64,000 nt of DNA from Camellia lanceoleosa. Lineage: Eukaryota; Streptophyta; Magnoliopsida; Ericales; Theaceae. Below the pieces are notes generated by a model, which was given only the letters and a program-made list of their open reading frames with translations, had not been told where the DNA came from and searched no databases. Position numbers and translations under genes: made by a program. Shown here in pieces: positions 1-12,062 of this stretch (positions within the stretch are counted from its first letter, which is position 1; every line of letters starts with the position of its first letter). The stretch is from the NCBI GenBank assembly GCA_025200525.1, contig CM045762.1:22665374-22729373 (forward strand), written 5' to 3'.

Positions 1-1564
1 TGTGATTTCAGAGCATATATCACTGTCATACTCTCGCATATATCACTCTTTAAATACTTTCAAGAGTCATGCCTTATGCCTTGCTTGTGAGCCAATTTGT
101 GTGCATGTTTGTCTAGTCTTTTGAGCTTCATTTCCAGCATGTTTTAGCCATTGTTTTGGCATACTTGAGGTCTGTTTAGGGCTGGTTCAATCCTTTGAGC
201 ATTGCATTGCCTGGTGCTAGTGTTGTGTCCTTCACTAGTTTCAAGGTTTTAGTCTCTTAACATGTTGTACATGCGTTGTTTGCATGTTAGAGCCTGATGT
301 TTCATGCCATATCATGCATTGAATGTATGCCACTTCCCTCATTTCTTCATTTTCTTTAATTTTCTTTGAGGGTTGGTTAACCTTATGCATGTGTTTAAGC
401 TTGAGGTAGAGTTCATGCTCTATGGTTTTAACTCTCTTTTGAGGGTTTCTACTAGCCAAAGGCATGAACTCCCTCATGCCTTAAACTATTTTTTGGTTAA
501 CCCCTCTCTCATTAGAGGACTTTCACATTACACTTAACCGGTTAAAGAACGGATCGATAATGTTAAAATGTGTAATCAAAATCAATCAAGTAAAACATGC
601 CAAGATTAGTATGTTGTTTGCATTGCATCGTGTTCAACCGGACGTTATGTTGAACACAAGGTGGATTAGCCCACTTCATACTCCAAGTGATGAAAGTGAG
701 CCAATCTTCCTTTGTCTCCATTGCCTTTGATCATCCATGATAAGGTAGTGGATTTAGAGTCTTGTTTGCATTGCATTTATCGAATGTGTACAAGATTGGA
801 TCTTTGGCCATCATGCATTCCAAATGCTTGGTTGATGGTTTTGGATCCAATAGTGCCTCTCCCTTGATGTTTTGAGATGATAAGGAGTGGCACAGTACAT
901 ACATACCCTTAGGAGACCCTCCATTTCCTCTATTTTGTGCTTTGTTGCAGTTTGGTGTCACAGCACACCAGTGGCCGGCAATGTTGCATTAGTGGCCGAC
1001 ACCCCCCCATTGTTGGCCGGCAGCCACCACTTATGGCCGGCAGGCCACTGGTGCACTCCCCAACATTGCTTTGGTAAGGTTCAGCAGAAGGTTCTTGAAG
1101 ACACCCTGCAAACAGAGCCACTAACGAGCAAACCAGAGAGCTTTTCGGGGTGAAAAACCGAATGCATGCATGCTCAACTTCTTCAAGCAATGCTGAGGCA
1201 GTGGAGTTCGTATTTTGCTAGTTTATTTCATGTACATTTGGTTTTGTAGCTTAATTAATTTGTTTAATTAGTTAAGTGATGTAATAATTAGTTATAGCTA
1301 GTTATTCGATCTTGGTTTGTAATAATTAGTCTGATTAGCTTGATTAGATTAGCTAGTTAGCTTAGCTTAGATTAGCTTAGCTTATTTCATTCAGACCCTC
1401 CGTCGAGAGGGAAAAATGTTGTACTAAGGGCGCATGTGTGCATGCATGTCTTCCAACCCCACTTCTTTCTCCCTTTTATTTAACCACTTACGATGGTTAG
1501 TTTAGGGATCATGTTTCATTTAGCATACCTTATGCTATACATGCGTGCATCATTCATTTGTATT

Positions 1565-4021
1565 TGTCACGCGCCCCTATAGGTTTAGCATCGCAACCGG
1601 CCAGTAATCCATGATTACTGAAGGTCTGCTTAACAGTAATGACAGTAACACAGAGTAAAGGGGCTGGCGGAAGCCAAAATAGTAAATAAAAGATGTCCAA
1701 TGAGCTGTGACAGTCTGAATACAAAAAGACTTTTTATAAACATGCCACATTGATAACCAAAACATATGTACATGCGACATATACACAAACATCTATGTCA
1801 GGGACCAAATCCCTACCTATAACTGTGCAGTCAAGTCTTAAACATTTATTACAAAACAGAGACAAGAGGGTGACACTGAGACACCCCAAAACTGCCTTAG
1901 CTTGAATGAACTTAGAACCTCGAAGTAAGGCACGATGGTTGGCTTGACAAAACAAGAGCTAACCTAACGCTCCTAGCTCCGGTCCGGTGCCAGGACACCT
2001 ACATATATATATATATATATAAACAGTGAGCTAAAGCCCAGTGAATAACATATGCGTAAAAGGGTTAAGAATGAATGTCCTTTCAGCATTTAAAGCAGTC
2101 GTTTACGTTAGTAAATTCAGTTATTCAATCAATGGCTCATATTTCATGCCATAATAATCATTTAGAAACCATGATAGTCATACGTGGTACATCCAATAAC
2201 AAAATAGTGCAGTAGGTCTTAACAAACCGAACAGTCAGTTGATGGCCATCATAACAGTAACAACAGTGGTTCTAAACAGTGGAACCGACAAAGATCTCTG
2301 TAACAGTATAGTAACAGTAAGTTGCTAAGGATGCCATAAATACAGTTTACAAATAGGACAAACATTCATTCAATAACGATGCCATTTCAGAAAGCAGTAT
2401 AATCAATTGTTCAGAAATAGTTATAATTGAACATATCTTTACGACATTGTTACTCACAGAGTACTGGGCTATAGATAGGGTGATGAGCGTCCTCGGGTGC
2501 CAACCCTACACAGTTACAGAATGAACACACACTAAGTTACCTACTTGGGAAACAATAGCTTAGTCCCTGACTTGACTCAGTGTGGTTCTACGTCATTATC
2601 CTCATTAAGATGCCTTAAACATGGCCTAGGAATGCCTAGGATGGAATGAGGATGCAAAAATGTACTTTAAAACACTTTTCAAATTTTGCTAAAAATAGGG
2701 GTCTCGCTCGAGCATGGCTTTCTACGCACGAGCGAGCTTTCCAAAACAGAGGGGTCGCTCGAGCATAGACTCCCTCGCTCGAGTGGCCTGTAAAAATGCA
2801 AAAGTACTGGTTGTTGAAAATCCCCGCTCGATGCTCGCTCGAGCGTGAGACACAGCTCTTCGCTCGAGCGTAGGTCTCGTCGCTCGAGCATGCGTCTGCG
2901 TGCACCAAAAACCTAAGAGCTTGCAATCTACGCTCGAGCCAGCATTCCGTTGCTCGAGCAGAGCTCTGAACAAAAGGATGGTCGCTCGAGCGTGTAATCC
3001 TTCGCTCGAGCGTGGAAGCTAAAATCTGGAATTTCTAGATTTGCCTCCCAAGCTCAAACCAAGCATTCAACACATCAAAACTCAACCTTTTGGGCCAATT
3101 TTCTAGAAAACACTTGAAAACTCATACTACAACGTGTTTTGAAGATCAATTATGTAAAATCAAGCCCAAATGTGAGACAATTGAACACCAATTTCAAAGA
3201 AGCTATCATGAACTAAGCAAGAACATAACATGCAAGTGTTCTAATGAATTTCAATGCTCCAAAACATAACCAAATGCAAGTTTGAATTCCAAAACATGGT
3301 GAATTCATGGACTACAACCAAAATGTGGACATGCATGTTGAAATCCTCATGAAAATAACCTCAAATTCAAGAATATGTACATGCATGCATGAAATCACTC
3401 TTAAACCAACACCTTAAGCCAATTCTTGACTCTATATAACAATTTTCCATGAACCATGCAAGAAATAACTTAAATTCACAATTAAGAAGATAATTTTCCT
3501 ACCTTAGGCCTTGAATTCTAGGTATGATAGCCCAAATGTGCAATTCTCCTTCAAATCTTCTAAGTTCAAGCAAGAATTCTAGATGAATTCAATTTTCTCC
3601 CAATCTTCCTCTCTCTCTCGGTTTGGTCTCAAAAAGATGAGCAAAAGAGGTAGAAATGAGCTCCAAACAAGGTTTAACAAAGTGGCCCACCTTAATGGCA
3701 CAAATGTAATTACTTAGGTTCAATTAGTTTAACATTATTTTAATCTAACTTAATTACTCCAAATCAAATTTTAATTAAACCTACCATAAAATCACATAAA
3801 TTCTAATTAGCATAAAACACTAATCAATTCCTGAATCAGTCGCCGATAAGGCTTTCAATTTGCAATTCGAAATAAAATCACGAACAAATCGTCAAATGAC
3901 AAACAGATAGAAATGCAATTTAAGGCAACATACTATGCATTCAATTTTGAATTTCAGCTTAATCAGTCACTTATCTTGCTTAATCATAGATTAGCACTAA
4001 TCAGAGGTGAGGGCTGTCACA
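1565..4021 (-). mobile_element. Family B solo LTR (Gypsy-type) nested in family A LTR
   Basis: The 2457-bp segment starts TGTCACGCGCC and ends GGGCTGTCACA, i.e. TG...CA on the minus strand. It is flanked by the 5-bp duplication GTATT (1560-1564 and 4022-4026). No internal domain is present, so it is a solo LTR left by LTR-LTR recombination. Its end (TGTCACG...CCAGTAATCC) resembles the end of the LTR at 29278, which is homologous to the plus-strand Gypsy LTRs at 32511 and 39348; that gives the minus orientation. A cluster of GCTCGAGCG-like palindromes lies at about 2700-3020. A TA microsatellite lies at about 2002-2021. Confidence 0.85.
2700..3020. repeat. Cluster of GCTCGAGCG-type palindromic motifs in the family B LTR
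   Basis: About a dozen copies of the palindromic core GCTCGAGC, often extended to CGCTCGAGCG, are separated by 10-40 bp of non-repeated sequence. A matching cluster occurs at 18652-19045 in a different Gypsy LTR. The open frames seen here (Ala-Arg-Ala-Arg-rich) are by-products of the motif and are not annotated as genes. Confidence 0.8.
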
Positions 4022-5030
4022 GTATTGCATGCACCGGGCTCGGCGCATCATTCAAACTACATCATATTTCAATACCTATTTGAATACGTGTTCAAAGCAT
4101 GTTATCAAGTGTTGTATTCATATGTTATTTAGATAGCCGAGCCTACTTAGTTGCACTTTTGCATGCATTGCATTAGGCATCTTAACATAGCTAGGATCAT
4201 GCATGATTTCTAACTAGTTTTCTGTTTTGGCTCGGAGTACACTGGAAGTGTTTATGCTTTAGCATCCTTGCATGAGTGTAAGTGTTGCCATGTTAGCATG
4301 CTTGCCATGAGGCTATTTGCTTAAGTGATAAACTGCATGAATGCCTGTGGATGAAGGCTTCGTTACTTGAATTGGAACAATTCATCAAAATGTGAGTTTT
4401 AAGCCCACTTGAAGTGGCAAATCATCATGTTTTAAGCCCACTTGAGGGTGGCAAATCCGCACTTTAGCCTACTCGAGGGTAGCAACTTCAAACCATTTTC
4501 GAAAAACAAACATTGAATTAGTTTGTTCCAATTCGGGTGATCTAGTCTATACTTGTATGTTGTGCGCATCACATAGTAATGTTAGATTAATAACTAGAAT
4601 AAGAACACATGTGTCTTCAAAACAACATATCATGTCAGTAGAGGCTGATCCCTTGATTGGGCGAGCTGGGGAGCTCATTTCAGGACCTTCTCCTCTCGTA
4701 CCCAAGTTCCCGAGCTGAGGCAACTTTGGTGATGACGGACACGTGGCCTTAGGCACGAGTCAGGGCTTTCTAAATTTTTCCAAAATAAAATATTTAGGTG
4801 GCGACTCTGTAATCTGGCAAAGCAGTCCATGTTTGGCATTTTTTTTTATTAAAATTGATTTTCTAAAACGATTTGCCGGATTTGGGCTCTTTGGTGATTT
4901 ATCAGTCTTACATTGCACTTTGTGAGATTAGATTCAGAACCGTGACAGGAGTCCGAACTGTAGTAGCTAAGAACCCAATTCGTGCCCTCTCTGAAAGGGG
5001 GGTGGGCGGAGAGAGTTCGGGCGGTCTACA

Positions 5031-5820
5031 GTAACTCATTCTCATCCCCGGTTTGAGATTGTATTTCAACTTTACTCCCCTCAGCATTAGAAGAACCCCA
5101 AGCAACAGAAGTTTTTGATTGAGGTACATGTTATACATCTTCTTACTAGACTGTATGAGCTCCCCAATTGGACCAACCACTTGGTTTGGACACCGTAGGC
5201 TCTGACCCCCAATTATCTCTTTTATCCACATGTCAACTGGTTACGAGCTTGCAGAATAGGTTCATCTGGTACTACGAACAGGTTCTTAATTAATGGAAGT
5301 TCAATTATGAAGAAGAAATTTTTTATTTGTGAAAGAGAATTGAGCTTCTCTGTAATTTGAAATGAAGCCAGTATTCCGTCTTTAATAATAAATAGTTTCT
5401 CCAGCTCCCAAATTTTGTTTCTTGCCAACCCCCCATTTCTTCCTTCCCATCATCACTGTGGTCATCATTCTTACTTAACTTCTTCCAAGAACCGCTTGGT
5501 GAATCTTTCTGCCATCTTGTCTACGACTGTAATTCAACTTTACTGTGGCCCTCTTCACTCGAAGAACCTTCTACTGGACCCTCAACAAAATGCCTTTGAC
5601 GTTGTGTCGTTCCCTAAAATCTGATTTTTTTTCAATAGCCCACTTGTTGCCACCATTGGACTCACTATTTTTATTATAACTCCAGATATTAGTGGATGAC
5701 TCATTCTCATGCCCGATTTGAGATTGTATTTTAACTTTACTCCCCTCAATATTGGAAGAACCCCAAGCAACAAAAGTTTTTGACTAAGGTACATGTTCTA
5801 CATCTTCTTACTTGACTATG
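5031..5820 (-). pseudogene. Coding debris with WG/GW dipeptides, possibly from an AGO-hook protein
   Basis: On the minus strand, two blocks (5694-5820 and 5031-5140) are near-identical direct repeats of about 125 bp. Each translates to a segment containing AWGSSN followed by EGSKV and IQSQ. Between them further W-containing pieces can be read (GGNKW, GSWKKL, GGWQETKFGSW), with at least one stop and one frameshift. Tryptophan next to glycine in a Ser/Asn/Asp/Lys-rich low-complexity background is characteristic of the C-terminal Argonaute-binding platforms of SPT5-like (KTF1) and NRPE1 proteins in RNA-directed DNA methylation. That assignment is an inference from composition and motif only. No N-terminal domain is visible, and the family A LTR ends at 5030, directly against one repeat unit. 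It could be any other repetitive WG-rich protein. Confidence 0.35.
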
Positions 5821-6469
5821 AGTGTGTTTCACAGTGTTGTGTGTGAGAGAGAAAATAAATTCAGTTTTATCTCATGTAACTTAACTCACGGCATTTCAAG
5901 ACACTTGAGGGTATTATGGCATTTCAGTATTTATTTTTGATGACATCAACAGCTTTGGTTAGTAGGGTGGACAACAGTACAAAAATAAGAGAATCTTGAT
6001 ATTGTCAGTTAAAGGAGGGGGGATTTCTATAATTATTAAAATTACAGGAGAGATTTCTATATTTGTCAGAAATCTTAAGGGAGGTAAGTGTAATTTACCC
6101 AATAAAAAAAGAAGAAGAAAATGCAAAAAGGAGAAAAGGGGATGACTGTGAAATTTGGTAAAGTGAAAATAAGATAAATATAGGCTACAGTGCCAATCTT
6201 CTTTAAATATCAAGTGGCCATTTTATTATTTTGTTTTGTAGTGGGATGACGAGCGTCATAAAGGCAACTATTTTGTTTTGTTTTGTTTTGAACATTGTTT
6301 TGGTGAAAAAATCAACAATAGTTTTGTAGGTCAAAGTGAGTTGTAAGATTGTGTATTTACTTGCACTCTGTTTCATAGTTGTTTATGAACAATATTGCTT
6401 TAAAACGAAGAAAATTAAAGCCTCTGTTTCATTTTATGATTTAATTTATAATTTTTTGCAAACGCCAAT
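5821..6469. other. AT-rich non-coding stretch
   Basis: No gene was recognised. The stretch holds purine-rich runs around 6100-6150 and a GTTTT microsatellite at about 6268-6290. A short motif, GTGGGATGACGAGCG, at about 6241 recurs in modified form at 6817 and, inverted, near 13912. Confidence 0.5.
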
Positions 6470-6860
6470 TTGTACTGAAATCGTCAGTTCAAAGTGACTA
6501 CTTAGTGTATTAAAAAAGCAAGCATCATAAAATAGTTTACTGTGGCCATGTGAACTTGACGCTTTCATAGCGGGATGAATTTATTTGACATAGTCACTGC
6601 ATTATTGATTAATTTGACAACTCACTGCTTGAATATGAAGGGATTGCATTGTGAAAAAGATGACCCACAATTATTATTTTATTTGACAACCACGTCCGTT
6701 CATTTTCTGCTTTCGTTTCTAACTTTATGAAATTGTAATTTTGGTCTGCAAGTGCATGTCCGATGCGACTACTCACTGCGACACCAAAACAAGCCATGTT
6801 ACTTGAGCTTGTCATAGTGGGATGAGGGGTGTTAGAAAAGCAACTATAATGAATTGAATG
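6470..6860 (+). repeat. Left arm of a long imperfect inverted repeat
   Basis: This segment matches the reverse complement of 13890-14190 over several hundred bases with gaps. Shared blocks include AATCGTCA near 6478, AAAGTGACTAC near 6490, TTTACTGTGGCCATGTGAACTTG near 6536 (only part quoted elsewhere), GTCACTGCAT, and GGGATGAGGGG plus GTGTTAGAA at 6819-6838. The arm lies about 270 bp upstream of the first cassette gene. It may be a transposon terminal region or a shared upstream regulatory region of paralogous genes. Confidence 0.6.
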
Positions 6861-7028
6861 GCGATTAAGTTTGCCAAAGTGACTACATCAGGGGTACACA
6901 AAGTCACGGACAACATATTACTGAGGATTGCATGAAATGAATAAGATAAAATAATATCACGAGTATCACTTCTTCCACAGTGCCCTAACATCTCAAATAT
7001 CGTCACCATGTCATCTCTTTTGCATGCC

Positions 7029-7036
7029 TATAAATA
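7029..7036 (+). promoter_or_regulatory. TATA box of cassette gene 1
   Basis: TATAAATA lies 88-95 bp upstream of the ATG at 7124, in the sequence CCTATAAATAGCAC. This is a canonical plant TATA element at a plausible distance for a short 5' leader. Confidence 0.55.
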
Positions 7037-7326
7037 GCACTACCCTAAGTATGATGTTTGTTCAAGTCATAACAATAGTAATATATCTGCAATTATTATT
7101 CTTTTTTTTTTTTTTTATGAACAATGTCTTCAAGAGGTGCAGAAAGTTCACACCATCAAAGAAATCCAGAAGTGTCGCTACTACCTCTATTTACTTATGA
7201 CTATAAGAGCGAAAAGTACTTGAGTCTAAAGGATTGTTATGCTGGTAGCTGAGACTAATGGGCATTCAGGGTAACGGAGCAAGAACTATTGTTTAATGAT
7301 TTATGTAACTTTGGGGCACCGGTACC

Positions 7327-10300
7327 TGTAGACGTCCCCGAACGTCCCGGGAGGGAATCTCGTTTTGTTCATTAGGGCTTACTACAGTTCGGACTCAAAT
7401 GTCACAGTTCTTAAGTTGATCTCGCAAAGTGCAATGCGAGATTGATAAATCACCAAAGAGTCCAAATCCGGCAAATCGTTTTGAAAAACTGATTTTTAGA
7501 AAGAAGTGCCAAACATGGACTGCTTTGCCAGATACGGAGTCGCCACCTAAATATTTTATTTTGGGGGAATTTAGGAAATCCTGACTCGTGCCTAAGGCCA
7601 CGTGTCCGTCATCACCAAAGTTGCCTCGTCTCGGGAACTTGGGTACGATTGGGGAAGGTCATGCAATGAGCACCCCCGCTCGCCCGATCAAAGATCGACC
7701 ACTACTAAACATGATATCGAGTTTTTGAAAACACATGCGTTCTTATTCTAGTTATTTAACCTAGAATTACTATGTGATACGCACGGCAAAACAAGTATAG
7801 ACTAGACCGCCTAATTTGGAATAAAGCATTGCATATCTGCTCGTTTGAAAAAATGATTTGAAATTTGCTACTCGCAAGTAGGCTAAAATGCAGATTTCAA
7901 TGAATTGTCCCAATTCAGGTAATCCAACCTTCACCTACAGGCATTCAGGCAGTTATATCACATAAGCAAATAGCCTCATAGCAAGCATGCTATCATGGCA
8001 GTCACTCACACGCATGCAAGGATACTAAAGCATAAAGCATAAACACTTACCGAGTACTCCGCACCAAAACAGAAACTAGTTAGTAATGAATGCATGATCC
8101 TAGTTCATGTTAAGATGGCTAATGCAACACATGCAAAATGCAACTAAAATAGAATCGGCTATTCTAAGATGGCATATGAGATGCTACAGATAACATGTAT
8201 TCGACTCGGAATTGAAATACAATGCAGTTAGTATGATGCGCTGAGCCCGGTGCATGTAGGACAGATGAATGAATGCAAACATATGAGCATAAGGATGCTA
8301 ATTGAAACGTGCCCTAAAACTAACCATCGAAAGCTAGTAAATAAAAGGGAAAAAGACGTGGGGTTGGAAGACATGCATCACACACACGCACACTTATTAC
8401 AACATTGCCCTCTCTCGGAGGGTTCGAATGAATAATACACAACCAACTAGCTAATCTAAGCTAATCAAGCTAATTATTACACAACATTAATTAATTAATG
8501 AATTAACTAAGTAAGTAAGGAAACTAGCATGCGAATTAAACAAAATGGACTGCCTCAGCTCTGTCCCGAATGATAGGGATGCACACATGCTCAAGTCGCC
8601 TTGTCGGGAAATCCATCGCGATGCCCCGATTTGCCTCTGTTTGCAACTGGTCCCAGAACACTGTACAAAGCTTCAGAAGGCTGCTGACCAGTTTTTGCTG
8701 TTGGTTTTTGATTTGTTGCAACAGAGAGTGAGAAAGGGGCATGGCAAAGTATTTTCAATATGTGTGCATGACCACTCTCCCCATCATTGCACAAGCTCTA
8801 GGGAGTGTAGTCCTTGATCCTCGTGCCACCAATCATGCATCTCGATACATAATGGCCGAGGAGTCGGATTGCACGACTCGATGTAAAATGAATGCACATA
8901 TAAACATAACAAGGCCTAAACTCCCTCATGGGTAATTCGGAGTGTCGGCGATCGAGAATCGAGGCACGTTTCGTCACTTGGAGTACGAAACGTCCCTCGT
9001 TTCCCGTGTTTGGACTAAACCCTATTCCAAACACAATGCAATATACATGGCATACACAATACAACTAGCATGCAACCCTAAACGCAATGCAACCTAATCA
9101 TGCTAGCATGCGAGGGATGATATGCAAACATGCAACTAGCATACACAATGCTATGAATTAAGAATGGCATACTCAATGCACATGAACTATATGGCATACG
9201 CAATGCACATACAAAGATGGACATGCACGAAGACATGAACAAGGCATACACAATGCGACGATCAAGCATGCGACAACATGTATATGGCATAGATAATGCA
9301 AGATGGACTTAAACTAAAATGAATGGGCCTCGGCCACACTCAAATCAGTGGCCATACATGATGAAAATGAAGCAACAACACACATGCAAATATGCACATA
9401 TGTAAGGGACCAAACCTAAGGCATGAAGTGCAACTCCACCAAAGCATGGTATGCATGAAATATGGCATACAATCACATATTTACCAGCTCTGAAATGACA
9501 TGCAAGATGGTCCCGAATCATGCAAACACCTCACACAATGCATGCTAGATGGCCCAAATACCGAAACTAGTGAAGTGGATTACACTATAGGCATGCAAAG
9601 CAATACTCAAATGGCCAAACCAGCCCCAAACGGTCCCTATGCAGGCCAAAACAGTAGCAAATATGGACTAAAATGATGGCTCGCAAAGCATGGAAATGAA
9701 ACTCATGCAATGGTCCAAAAATGAGGTATTCATGCATAACTCTCAAACGCATTTAAAGAGTGGAGAACATGGGAATATGACATATATATAAGCTCTGAAA
9801 TGTGATTCACAATGATGCCAAAACATGGAAACACCTCAATATAAGCATGCAATAGGCTTCAAAACTCAAAGCTAGGCAAGGGTATTGAACTACAACCATG
9901 CATAAAAAACATCATTCGACCATGAGGCCCAAAAAAAGAGATAAAGCAGTCCAAAACATGCACAAAATCAGTTTAAGACATGGCCAAAAAGTGCTAGAAT
10001 CAAAGGCCAAAATAGCATGCAATGTAAGCTAGTAAAGAGGATTTGCACTACAAGCATGTGAGGCAATCAAGAGGCCACTAAACCAGAAAAATTCAGAGGT
10101 ATGACATGCCAAATAAAGCCCAAAAACCCACTGAAACATGGTTAATGCATGCAAGAATGAGATGCTCCTTTAATATGCTATGAAGAGGGTTATTCTACAC
10201 ATGCAAGATCGACATCCAATATGGAAAAACAAGCTCTGGATAGAGCCTATGTAGGTCCTAAAATTCATCAAAAATGGCCTAAAACATGGCTTGGAATCAT

Positions 10301-11822
10301 GCAAATAAGGGCTTCTTTGTAAGGCCAAAAAAGCTAGAAAACAAAACAAGGAGAGAGAGGGCCACCCCTCTCTAATTTTGGCACTCAAAATAGCATGCTA
10401 GCCACTCAAAATACACTGGATTTCAGTGGCTAAAAGGCCAAACAAAGGCCAACACAAATGCTCTAAGGCATGGCTCAAAACAAGGTAAAATGAAGCATGC
10501 AAGGGGGTAGATGACCCCCAACAGAAAAATGATCTTAAAAAAACATGTTAAGAGCCTCAAAATAAGACTTTTTTCAGTTTGCACCAAAGCTCAAATATGC
10601 TTGCAAGTATGGCTAAAAGATGGAGCAAAATAAAGCTTAAAAGAGAGAATAGTGTGTTACCCTTGTAGCTCAGCAAAACCAGTAGCTTCTTGGACCAAAA
10701 ACCAGCTTTTTGAGACTTCTCAAGACCTCTAGGAACCTTAGAACAAAGGTGGAGGTGTGTGCTTAAGAGGTGGTGTGCAAAAGGGCCAAGAACCATACAC
10801 TTTGAAGCCTAAAATAGAGATATAGAGAGGGAGGTATATGTATGCCTTAGGGAAATTCTGAACCCTCTACAAGAAAGGGGAGCCCTTCCTTTATAGACAA
10901 GAGGGACTAAAGCTTCTCCTAGAAGCTTAAAACCAAGGGCAAACATCCTCCATACACGTGTATGGAGGATGCAGTTTGTGCCTCCCAGCTGGCACAGCTA
11001 GAATCAACTCACTGAGACAGAACTGATGGGAGCTAGCCGACCAGTTCAAGTGGTCGGCCGACCACTTGCCCGACCACTTGAACTGGTCAGCCAACCAGGG
11101 TCAAAAGGTTCAAGTGGTTGGCAGCCTCCCAGGGTGGTCTCCATATTGAATGCAAGCTAGTGGTATGGTGAGAGACCAGTAAATATGGCCCAAAAACCAA
11201 GGAGACCAGCTTCCTGTCAAAAAACCGGCCGACAAAGAGAAAGGTGGTATCCAAGAAGAAAAGGTGGTCTCCCACCCTTGTACCACCTTCTAAACAATGA
11301 AAATAGGGTCCATGCCAAAAATGAACCAAGACAGATGCAAAACGAGGGTTCAGGGGTCAAAACGGGTAGCCGGGTGCCCCAAAAACTGACTGTTAAGCAT
11401 CGAAAGTGGCGTGCAACCACGAAGGTGGTCTCTCAGGCCACAGTGTCCCTCTAGAGAGAGGAAACAAGGTGTGTACCAAAAATCGGAGCAAACGGAGAAA
11501 GTTAAGCGGTCCCGAATCGAGGCGTACGGCCGATGGCTCCGAAAATTGAAAACTAGTCTCCAAACAGGAACAGTGATCTACGACCACGAAAAGTAGCCTA
11601 CGGCCACTGAGAGATGGTCTACGAGACCTCTCCCTCCCTTCGGGAAGAGAAAACAGAACTTGGTTCGCAAACCGAGGCAAAGCACAAAAGAGTCCCGAAG
11701 TCCGAAGGCAAGGCTCTCAGCCGAGACTCCGTGACCTCAGAACGAGCACAACATGTGCAATCATCGAGTGCTCAATCGATGATGTCTGAGTCTTAAGGTC
11801 GGTCAAAAATGGGGTGTCTACA
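7327..11822 (-). mobile_element. Family A solo LTR (4.5 kb), TSD GTACC
   Basis: The segment begins TGTAGACG and ends GTGTCTACA, and is flanked by GTACC at 7322-7326 and 11823-11827. It aligns in reverse complement with 1-5030 and directly with 53248-57595. No gag or pol is present. On the minus strand a TATA box (TCTATAAAGG, forward 10888-10897) is followed by a UTR-like CT-rich leader, which supports minus orientation with a U3 of roughly 0.9 kb. A perfect 18-bp hairpin (arms 11039-11056 and 11071-11088) lies in U3. The LTR interrupts cassette gene 1. Confidence 0.9.
10888..10897 (-). promoter_or_regulatory. TATA box in family A solo LTR
   Basis: The minus strand reads GTCTATAAAGGAAGGGCTCC, followed by a CT-rich leader. 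The equivalent site in the copy at 53248-57595 is CTATAAGAAGGG (forward about 57124-57135). Conservation of position between copies supports it as the LTR promoter. Confidence 0.5.
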
Positions 11823-12062
11823 GTACCTTATCGTCATTTATTGACCATGGCTAGACGAAATATAAATGACTATGAAAAAGTAGTTAGCAGAATTAAGAAG
11901 GAGAACAACATAATGTTGATGCGGAGATGTCGACATTTCATGCTTTAGCTAGCCACCAAAATGGTAGAAGTAAGCAACAGAGAATTGACAGTGATTGAGC
12001 AAAATAATGTCTTAAACAATGAAAAATATCTCTCTGACTACTACATGTCAGATGAGGAATGA

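Larger units (their letters stand above)
1..5030 (+). mobile_element. Family A very long LTR, cut by window edge and split by a nested solo LTR
   Basis: Two blocks (1-1564 and 4022-5030) match, in reverse complement, the solo LTRs at 7327-11822 and 53248-57595. Shared landmarks are the segment around 1390-1470 that includes TCTTCCAACCCCAC, the block at 4660-4980 containing GGTGGCGACTCTGTAA, and the terminal GTCTACA at 5024-5030. The left end lies outside the window, so it is unknown whether this is a solo LTR or part of a full element. Orientation is inferred from TATA boxes in the two other copies. No gag or pol coding sequence is attached. Tat/Ogre-like Gypsy LTRs can be this long, but the lineage is a guess. 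Confidence 0.7.
7124..12062 (+). pseudogene. Cassette gene 1: unknown short protein, split by a solo LTR
   Basis: An open frame starts at ATG 7124, runs to 7326, is interrupted by the family A solo LTR plus its TSD copy, and resumes in the same frame at 11828, ending at TGA 12060-12062. Removing the insertion and one TSD copy restores the frame across the junction, so this was one coding unit of about 145 codons. Two stop codons (TGA and TAA, near 7247-7255) and one TAG (near 11947) make it a pseudogene, unless the first pair reflects an indel or a missed intron. The N-terminus is Ser/Arg/His-rich, the middle Lys/Arg-rich and likely coiled-coil (KVVSRIKKEN), and the last residues acidic (YYMSDEE). 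The family is not recognised. The acidic tail and the separate TATA box resemble the two other cassette genes at 12578 and 14466. Confidence 0.45.

Noticed and set aside
2636..2973. Overlapping minus-strand open frames rich in Ala-Arg-Ser
   Set aside because: They arise from GCTCGAGC repeats without stop codons inside a solo LTR; no domain, and several frames are open at once.
2700..3020. CRISPR-like array (short repeats, unique spacers)
   Set aside because: Repeat length is about 10 bp, spacing irregular, and the context is a plant LTR retrotransposon.
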